Positions 29,742 to 34,916 of a stretch of 34,916 bases of DNA are shown here, in pieces; within the stretch, counting starts at the first letter, position 1; the number at the start of each line of letters is the position of its first letter. The translations under genes and the position numbers were made by a program. The stretch lies in the NCBI GenBank assembly GCA_021162745.1, contig JAGGYC010000109.1, positions 1-34,916 of the forward strand, written 5' to 3'. The notes under the pieces are model-generated. The model had not been told where the DNA came from, did not search any database, and saw only the letters and a list, made by a program, of their open reading frames with translations. This stretch comes from Desulfuromonas sp. (lineage in GTDB: Bacteria; Desulfobacterota; Desulfuromonadia; Desulfuromonadales; Desulfuromonadaceae).

Positions 29742-32154
29742 ATCCGTTCAGTGGCTCTGGAGCGGCGGGGGGTGCGGGGGGCTGCTCGCCCTCCTTCAAG
29801 AGTCTAAGACCAATATATGCACGCGCACGAGGCGCGTGGATGTCGCTGCTAGGCATGCGACCAATCTTGATTGATCGCACCTCAGCGCGCAGCGCCTGGC
29901 CAAGATTCTGCTTGTTCATGGGAAAATTGCCGCCAGCTTTGACGGTGTTGTGGTAGTGCCGATACAGGGTGTCGATGGGGACACGAGCCCCATCCTCGAC
30001 CATGCAGTGGTCCTCAATGTAGATCAGGACAGGGTTATTGTGCTCCTGGTATTGCCGGAGTATCAGATTGGTTAGCTCAGCCTCCGTGAAGCTATTCTTC
30101 TCGCGCAGCATCTGCAGTCCAGCCATAGCCCAAAGGAAAATGCCAGGCAGCTCAGCCAGCAACTTCTCCTCCAGGTGGGTATCCTTCTCAGTGCCGTATT
30201 TAGGACCGAACTGCTTGGTAAACTCAATGGGGAGAATCCGCCGCCAGAATCCCTCGGTGTTGTCCGTGACTGCTGGCCAGAAGTTGGTGGCAAACGCCAG
30301 CTTACAGTAAGGGTTGAACTCGAAAAAGTCCTTGTGCTTGTAACTGGCCCCGATCCTGTCACCGCTGACGATCGCCTTGAACCACGAACTGCCGAACGCT
30401 TTCTTGTCCTCCTCAGCGGCCACGTTGAGCAGCCTATTGTGGATCGTCGACCGCTCGAACGGATCTTCCAGCCGACCCATCTGCACTGAACTACAGTTCT
30501 CCAGCCCAACCAGATTCTGTAAAACAGTCAAGATCTTAGACTTACCATCCGAACCAGGCCCCTTAAGGATCAACGCCTTTTCGTACCTTGTCTCACGAGT
30601 GAGACAGTAGCCAAAAAACTCCTGAAGCTGAGCCCTAACCTCAACGTCCGGCACAACCTCTTCTAAAAACCTTATCCACCTTGGACAATCAGCAGCCGTG
30701 TCAAACTTGTACGGCATGATCTGAGTGCAGCAGTATTTTTTATCATGAGGCACAAACCGGCCAAACTGCTCACACCCGATATCCACCATGCCGTTATCAA
30801 GGCAAAGCATTTCCGGCGAATTATTCATCTCCTGATCATCAGGCAGCAAACTCTCCAGATACACCACCCGCGCCGCAGACGTCGCACGGGCCGGTTCGGC
30901 CTCGTCCAACAACATCCGCAACGCATACGCCTCCAGCCGCTCAAAATGCCACAGCTGATAATGCTTGCCCGTCCAGCGGTACAACTGCCCCGTCATCGGG
31001 TCAGCCAGCACCGACAAATCCTCTTGGATCGCATCCGCCAGATACTTAGGCCGAAACTTACGGCCAATAAAGAAACGACGTACACCGTCAGCAAGTTCCG
31101 GCTCCGGCTCCTTCTCGTATACCTGGGCATCCGGCAACAGGTTTTCAAGATCCACCACCGTTTTGCCATGGGCCTGAAAAAAATCCGTCAAGTCCTGACC
31201 GTGGTTATCCGGAAACTCGCCGTCCTCATCACCCATGTACGGCGGCCAATTGATTACCCGCACCAGCTTGCAATGATCCTTCAACCGCCCGGCCAGCTTA
31301 TGAGCGCCATCGATGCCAGGCTTATCCGCATCATAAGCAATCACAACCTCGCGGCCCTTAAACTCTGCCAGAAAATCCTTCTTAAACGAATTGGCACCGG
31401 CAGTCTGAGTAACCGCGTTAAGCCCAGCCGACAGGGCACGGATCATATCCGACTCACCCTCACACAACCACACCCGCCCCTGGTACCATGCAGCAGGAGA
31501 CGGAACCAGCCGGGCAGCGCCAAACGAAACCTTCTTGTCGCCCCGCTTCTCGCTCCAGCTGATCACCTTCCCGCTTTCAGCACCAGGCTTATACAGCCGG
31601 ATATTAACCAGATCGCCCTGGACATTCCGCACCGGGATAGCAATACGCGGCTCACGCTCACCCTGCTGCTTAAGTCCCAACTCATCGATCACCGCAGGCG
31701 ACCAGCCCCGATCACGGCCAAGCTGCTCCACCCAACGCGGATCCAGCTTATTCATCGCCACAATCACCGACTCATCAATGATCTTTTCCTCGGTCGCATC
31801 CGGCACAACCCTCAGAACCGGTGGCCGTTTTTGCGGCTCACCTACCCAGGGGGGCTGGGGGTCAGAGTTGGCATCCTGCTCGATGCCAAACGCCTCCTTG
31901 AACCTCTTGATCCCATCCTTTTTTACATCCTGGCCGTACACATGACACCACAGCGACACCAGGTCACCAGCAGCACCACAGGCCAAACAATTAAACGCAT
32001 CCTTTTTCGCGTTATACGAAAAAGATGCGTTCTTATCATCATGGTACCGGCACAAGCCATGCAGCTCATCGCCATGCTCCTGCTTAACCACAAACAGATC
32101 GCGCGCAATCTCAGCCCGCCGCTGCTCACTTAAATGCTCAACCGCCAACCCCAT
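29674..32154 (-). CDS. P4-type primase-helicase
   Basis: An 826-aa replication protein. Residues 35-59 form a CHC2 zinc finger (C35, H38, C56, C59). A Toprim-type primase core follows, with E232 in CEGES and D275-A-D277. The C-terminal half is an SF3/D5-type helicase with Walker A GPGSDGKS at 532-539. Together these would prime and unwind the phage origin, as P4 alpha does. The start overlaps the upstream stop as TAATG. The last residues are encoded within the hexamer repeat array. No separate initiator gene is seen nearby, so this protein may also recognise the origin. Confidence 0.93.
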   Translation of the reverse strand: MGLAVEHLSEQRRAEIARDLFVVKQEHGDELHGLCRYHDDKNASFSYNAKKDAFNCLACGAAGDLVSLWCHVYGQDVKKDGIKRFKEAFGIEQDANSDPQPPWVGEPQKRPPVLRVVPDATEEKIIDESVIVAMNKLDPRWVEQLGRDRGWSPAVIDELGLKQQGEREPRIAIPVRNVQGDLVNIRLYKPGAESGKVISWSEKRGDKKVSFGAARLVPSPAAWYQGRVWLCEGESDMIRALSAGLNAVTQTAGANSFKKDFLAEFKGREVVIAYDADKPGIDGAHKLAGRLKDHCKLVRVINWPPYMGDEDGEFPDNHGQDLTDFFQAHGKTVVDLENLLPDAQVYEKEPEPELADGVRRFFIGRKFRPKYLADAIQEDLSVLADPMTGQLYRWTGKHYQLWHFERLEAYALRMLLDEAEPARATSAARVVYLESLLPDDQEMNNSPEMLCLDNGMVDIGCEQFGRFVPHDKKYCCTQIMPYKFDTAADCPRWIRFLEEVVPDVEVRAQLQEFFGYCLTRETRYEKALILKGPGSDGKSKILTVLQNLVGLENCSSVQMGRLEDPFERSTIHNRLLNVAAEEDKKAFGSSWFKAIVSGDRIGASYKHKDFFEFNPYCKLAFATNFWPAVTDNTEGFWRRILPIEFTKQFGPKYGTEKDTHLEEKLLAELPGIFLWAMAGLQMLREKNSFTEAELTNLILRQYQEHNNPVLIYIEDHCMVEDGARVPIDTLYRHYHNTVKAGGNFPMNKQNLGQALRAEVRSIKIGRMPSSDIHAPRARAYIGLRLLKEGEQPPAPPAAPEPLNGLSGFCPASVRTEAGHGGQGEQL

Positions 32155-32507
32155 TACGCCATCACCAGCTCATGCTGAGTACCCGACAGAGCACAATCAG
32201 CCTCAAACGCATCGATCACCGACTTCAACGCCGCTGCATAATTACGCGCAGCCGAACGCACCCCAGCCAGATCCTTATCATCAAACGGTCGCTGCAGCTC
32301 ACCGCAAGCCACCATAGCCGAAGCAAACAACTCCGGAGCCTCACGCTCAGCCCAATCCAGCGCACCCGCAGGAACAGCCTCAACAGCCTTAGCCATCACC
32401 TTACGAATCATAGCGTCTGCCCGTACCGCGTCCCACGGCTCCGTCACGTGTCGTTGTGGTTGATCTGTCAATTCTGGACGAAACCGGCCCAGATCCAATC
32501 CGCTCAT
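32154..32507 (-). CDS. Hypothetical protein upstream of the primase
   Basis: A 117-aa acidic, Ala-rich helical protein (MSGLDLGRFRPELTDQ at the start). The frame is open from 32567 with a hydrophobic stretch, but the ATG at 32507 has GGGAG 8 nt upstream and is chosen. It is coupled to the primase by a TAATG overlap. No family is recognised; a helper role in replication is only a guess. Confidence 0.65.
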   Translation of the reverse strand: MSGLDLGRFRPELTDQPQRHVTEPWDAVRADAMIRKVMAKAVEAVPAGALDWAEREAPELFASAMVACGELQRPFDDKDLAGVRSAARNYAAALKSVIDAFEADCALSGTQHELVMA

Positions 32508-32595
32508 GGCACACACTCCCAGGGCAATTAACACACAAACCACAACCACCATCACACCGACGCTCACCCGTTACAGGGCACTGAAAACAAGCCAT
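32401..32595 (-). CDS. Cys-rich micro-ORF
   Basis: A 64-aa frame starting MACFQCPVTGERRCDGGC with seven Cys in the first 29 residues (C3, C6, C14, C18, C21, C24, C29), suggestive of a zinc-binding knuckle. GGAGG lies 7 nt upstream, and the start overlaps the preceding stop as TGATG. Its last 35 codons overlap the next gene in another frame and look like non-conserved tail. Start signals are good; the full length is doubtful. Confidence 0.4.
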   Translation of the reverse strand: MACFQCPVTGERRCDGGCGLCVNCPGSVCHERIGSGPVSSRIDRSTTTTRDGAVGRGTGRRYDS

Positions 32596-32702
32596 CAGCG
32601 ATCCTCCCAGCAATCAAAATCCATATCATCAACATCAACAGGCGGCAGATCGCGTTGCTCCTGCACAAACACGCGACGGATAAACGTCCAGAACTTCATC
32701 AT
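32595..32702 (-). CDS. Small acidic-tail peptide in overlapping gene chain
   Basis: A 35-aa peptide starting MMKFWTFIRRVFVQEQ with an acidic end (DVDDMDFDCWEDR). GGAGG lies 3 nt upstream of the first ATG and 6 nt upstream of the second. The start overlaps the preceding stop as ATGA and its stop overlaps the next start as TGATG. The overlaps on both sides support translation; no function is known. Confidence 0.5.
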   Translation of the reverse strand: MMKFWTFIRRVFVQEQRDLPPVDVDDMDFDCWEDR

Positions 32703-32869
32703 TTACCTCCCCTTCGCATCGAGCGCAGCCCCGTCAGCAACCCGTGATAATAACCAAGGTCATAACGGCACTCGCCATAAGAGTATCGCAACTGGTTCCT
32801 GCGCAAATCCTTGCGCATTGCCCACGCAATCCTGATAAATGCCTGGCGGCGATCAGACTTCACGGCCAT
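32699..32869 (-). CDS. Small basic hypothetical protein
   Basis: A 56-aa Arg-rich protein (MAVKSDRRQAFIRIAWAMRK, later YSYGECRYDLGYYHG). The ATG at 32869 overlaps the stop of the membrane peptide gene as ATGA, so it is preferred over the upstream start in the frame. Basic character may mean nucleic acid binding, but no family is recognised. Confidence 0.6.
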   Translation of the reverse strand: MAVKSDRRQAFIRIAWAMRKDLRRNQLRYSYGECRYDLGYYHGLLTGLRSMRRGGK

Positions 32870-33045
32870 CACTCCACCTCCGTACATATCTGATGGTAAT
32901 AACACCGCAGGCGAGCACGCTCATCAGCCTGCTCAGCCTCCCACAACATCGTCTTGACCACCAGCCAGCACACCAACACCAGCATGGCGCAAACAACAAC
33001 ACCGGCCACAAAATCACCTAACCTGCTATCGCGACGGCGGTACAT
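32869..33045 (-). CDS. Small single-pass membrane protein
   Basis: A 58-aa protein: a basic start (MYRRRDSRLGDF), one membrane segment (VAGVVVCAMLVLVCWLVV) and a charged tail with two Cys. GGAGG precedes the ATG at 33045 closely, deciding the start. It overlaps the upstream zinc protein gene by 28 bp and the next gene by an ATGA. Function unknown. Confidence 0.6.
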   Translation of the reverse strand: MYRRRDSRLGDFVAGVVVCAMLVLVCWLVVKTMLWEAEQADERARLRCYYHQICTEVE

Positions 33046-33206
33046 AAACCCTCCTCTGCCAGCAGTTGCCGGCCACACTCATCACAAATGCCGTGAGTCG
33101 TACCACTCACACCACGGCCATCCTTAAACCCCAGCAGCTTGCCGCATGACATACACTCACGCACCAGCAGGCTGATCGGGTTAAAAGGACGCCCAGCCCT
33201 AACCAT
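33018..33206 (-). CDS. Small zinc-binding (DksA/TraR-like) protein
   Basis: A 62-aa protein with a Cys4 motif, C-M-S-C-G-K-L-L-G followed by H-G-I-C-D-E-C-G-R-Q-L-L, resembling the zinc finger of DksA/TraR-type or other small phage zinc proteins. It overlaps the upstream AlpA-like gene by 8 bp. A transcriptional role is possible; only the zinc site is supported by sequence. Confidence 0.65.
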   Translation of the reverse strand: MVRAGRPFNPISLLVRECMSCGKLLGFKDGRGVSGTTHGICDECGRQLLAEEGLCTAVAIAG

Positions 33207-33426
33207 TGGTCACCACCTGCTTATCAGCCTCACCAATAACCGGCAGCTGCGAGATATACAGATCGATATCCTGCTCACAGTACCCCTTGATCACCCGACC
33301 ATTGCCCAGCCGGATTTCACGCGGAGCCGGAAAGCCTGGAGCCCTCGCAATCTCCCACGCCTTTGTCGCGCCGCAACAAAACTTCTCTTCGATCCCTTTA
33401 CCCACTGGCAAAAAACGACTCATCAC
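33199..33426 (-). CDS. AlpA/excisionase-like HTH regulator
   Basis: A 75-aa protein: GKGIEEKFCCGATKAWEIARAPGFPAPREI followed by NGRVIKGYCEQDIDLYISQL. This is the winged HTH pattern of AlpA-like regulators (HTH, then FPxP, then a polar linker and a short helix), which in P4-like elements control integrase or act in excision. It could be the excisionase or an early regulator. It overlaps its neighbours by 4 and 8 bp. Confidence 0.7.
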   Translation of the reverse strand: MMSRFLPVGKGIEEKFCCGATKAWEIARAPGFPAPREIRLGNGRVIKGYCEQDIDLYISQLPVIGEADKQVVTNG

Positions 33427-33899
33427 ACCCTCCCCTTAACAGGACACGCAGCCTCAACCGTCCGTAAAAAAGCCACCAGCGCCTCAACAGCCTGCCAGCC
33501 CTCACGCAACACATCACTACGCTCCTCACGGCTAATCCTGCCATCCGCCACCGCATCAGCAGCCACCGACGCCAATTCCCCAAACTCAGCAACCGACCTC
33601 AACAACGACTGCGACGCAGCACTGTCCAAATGCTTGACAGCCGGCAGCGGCACCAACACCACATTGAAACGCTCAGCCAGATACGACAACGGCAACAACG
33701 CCTCATCACCAGCACCCTGCTCCTGCATCTCACTGACAATCGCCTCGATCCGGTCCAGCGGGTTATACGCACCGCTCTGGCTGTAATCATGAACCGACTG
33801 TTGCCAGCGATACACCAGCTCCTTAGACACCCCCAGCCGCTTCGCAACCGCCTGCGTCTTCTTGTCAATACACCGATCAAGCGCTTCCCAAGACTCCAT
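33423..33899 (-). CDS. CII-like phage regulator
   Basis: A 158-aa protein. The N-terminal KKTQAVAKRLGVSKELVYRWQQSVHDYSQSGAYNPLDRI is the HTH and linker of the phage CII/DUF1441-like regulatory family, and the rest is helical (EFGELASVAADAVADGRISREE). Such proteins control the lysis-lysogeny choice or early gene expression. Coupled by one-base and 4-bp overlaps. Confidence 0.75.
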   Translation of the reverse strand: MESWEALDRCIDKKTQAVAKRLGVSKELVYRWQQSVHDYSQSGAYNPLDRIEAIVSEMQEQGAGDEALLPLSYLAERFNVVLVPLPAVKHLDSAASQSLLRSVAEFGELASVAADAVADGRISREERSDVLREGWQAVEALVAFLRTVEAACPVKGRV

Positions 33900-34621
33900 C
33901 AGTTCACCCCCAACAATCTCTTCCCCGGCAAAATCGCCGCATAATCCTCCACGCGTTCCTTCGCCAGCCTGTAAATCTCCTTATAACCAAGCCCTTGGCT
34001 CATCCCATCCAGCAACGCCGAGCGACAAACCTCCTCAGCCACAACCAGAAACGACAACTGCAACGAACCCAACAACTCACGAAACGGCAAATCACTCGCC
34101 TGCCCGACTATGCCTAACGCCTTATGCGCCATGTTCGTGATGTTCGCGTAGTAAAACCGGGCATTCTTACTCCCCCGCGCCGTCGCGTATTCCACAAACA
34201 CCGCAATAACATCCGACAACTCACGCCGGGCCACCTTGCCCAACTTGCGCTGCTCAATCCATTCTGCGTTGCCGCGCTGCGCGATGATCTTTTCCATCCG
34301 ATTGAACGCGGCAATGTATTTTTCCTTAAACGCTGCCGACTTCCTACCCCGGAATCCCATGACCAAAAACGTGAATCCGTCCTTGGTCACGAGGTACATG
34401 GGCTGCTTTTTACTCTGTTCATTGGCATAAGAGGACTCCTGAAAATTAAGGAGTCGAAAACTCTCTGAACAATCAAGGCGCTCAATTGATTGCAGCACAT
34501 TGTCATGCCGCTTCCCAAACACCTCAGCCACCCGCAACGAAGTTGTAATCGCCTGTTCACGCTTCACGGCCACCAGATCCTCATGCAGCTGAACTTTTGC
34601 AGAACTCTGAGTGCCCATCAC
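33899..34621 (-). CDS. Rha-family regulator (antirepressor-like)
   Basis: A 240-aa protein. Residues 15-105 match the Rha domain: TSLRVAEVFGKRHDNVLQSIE, then ESSYANEQSKKQPMYLVTKDGFTFLVMGF and AAFKEKYIAAFNRME. The C-terminal half resembles the P22 Ant-type C-terminal domain. Rha-type proteins interfere with growth in some hosts and regulate phage development. It heads the visible regulatory block; a one-base overlap links it to the CII-like gene. Confidence 0.85.
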   Translation of the reverse strand: MMGTQSSAKVQLHEDLVAVKREQAITTSLRVAEVFGKRHDNVLQSIERLDCSESFRLLNFQESSYANEQSKKQPMYLVTKDGFTFLVMGFRGRKSAAFKEKYIAAFNRMEKIIAQRGNAEWIEQRKLGKVARRELSDVIAVFVEYATARGSKNARFYYANITNMAHKALGIVGQASDLPFRELLGSLQLSFLVVAEEVCRSALLDGMSQGLGYKEIYRLAKERVEDYAAILPGKRLLGVN

Positions 34622-34881
34622 ACCCTCCTTCTGGCCTCTTCATCAGACCTAGCCGCGCCAACCTTGACAGGGATCCGTTCCAATGAAGATGACTGGATAT
34701 AACAACCTGCACTATCCTCAAAAACCTCAATAACCATCGCCGAACGTTTTCCGTCGCAATCATGAAGAACTACTTCTCTCGCCGACAAACCATCCCCATT
34801 GTGGAAATCAACTTGTGGTCGAGAAAAACCCAAAGTTTCAGCGATTATATTTTTAACTTCCGCACGATCGGCAGCGTTCAT
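34618..34881 (-). CDS. Hypothetical protein at the right edge
   Basis: About 87 aa, starting MNAADRAEVKNIIAETLGFS, with a central stretch SAMVIEVFEDSAGCYI and an Arg/Glu-rich end. The frame also opens with GTG at 34890; the start is uncertain. It overlaps the Rha gene by 4 bp. No family is recognised. The promoter of this block must lie at or beyond the window end; the last 30 bp are AT-rich. Confidence 0.55.
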   Translation of the reverse strand: MNAADRAEVKNIIAETLGFSRPQVDFHNGDGLSAREVVLHDCDGKRSAMVIEVFEDSAGCYIQSSSLERIPVKVGAARSDEEARRRV

Positions 34882-34916
34882 AACCTTCACCCGTTATAAA
34901 AAAAACTTAACTAGCA

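Noticed and set aside
30745-32133. A 462-codon + strand frame opposite the primase gene
   Set aside because: The - strand frame here carries clear CHC2, Toprim and Walker A motifs. The + strand frame is a compositional shadow with no recognisable domain.

Overview
The window holds most of a temperate tailed phage (prophage) integrated in a bacterial chromosome. It starts just outside the left attachment site and ends inside the early/regulatory region, so the right end of the prophage is not seen. The tail genes follow the phage P2 order, which indicates a contractile-tailed myovirus. The head genes are lambda/HK97-like: a GpA-type terminase, a GpB-type portal, and a prohead protease fused to the major capsid protein. 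The P2-like tail, P4-type integrase and tRNA-Gly(CCC) target suggest a Proteobacterium, probably a gammaproteobacterium. That is inference only; no host marker gene is present.

Layout. Positions 1-1110 hold a damaged tyrosine recombinase outside the prophage. Positions 1318-1404 carry a tRNA terminator and the 3' half of tRNA-Gly(CCC), which is the left attachment site. The phage integrase (1567-2727) is the only clear + strand phage gene. All others lie on the - strand and read from right to left. In transcription order these are: regulators (Rha-like, CII-like, AlpA-like) and a chain of overlapping tiny genes (34.9-32.2 kb); a P4-type primase-helicase followed by a dense TGTCCG/CGGACA repeat array (32.2-29.4 kb, candidate origin); packaging genes (29.3-26.0 kb); a small HTH gene and a DEDDh exonuclease (26.0-25.2 kb); a toxin-antitoxin-chaperone cassette (25.2-23.8 kb); head genes (23.7-18.9 kb); a terminator; a lysis-like cassette (18.8-17.4 kb); connector and tail genes (17.4-5.5 kb); and a diversity-generating retroelement (5.5-2.7 kb).

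Two systems stand out. (1) A complete diversity-generating retroelement lies directly after the tail fibre genes: a C-type-lectin-like target protein with a variable repeat at its C-terminus, Avd, a template repeat and a DGR-type reverse transcriptase. Template and variable repeats align without gaps over 116 bp, and 15 of the 16 mismatches fall at template adenines, the signature of adenine-directed mutagenic retrohoming. The phage probably diversifies its receptor-binding protein. (2) Inserted between packaging and head genes is a three-gene unit (ADP-ribosyltransferase-like toxin, small antitoxin, SecB-like chaperone) with its own near-consensus promoter and terminator. Its composition and gene order match toxin-antitoxin-chaperone systems such as the anti-phage system CmdTAC, so it is probably a prophage-borne defence or addiction cassette.

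Other notable points are a -1 frameshift producing the gpE-E' tail chaperone, a strong terminator just ahead of the lysis-like cassette with no visible room for a promoter, and convergent overlapping stop codons of the integrase and reverse transcriptase.
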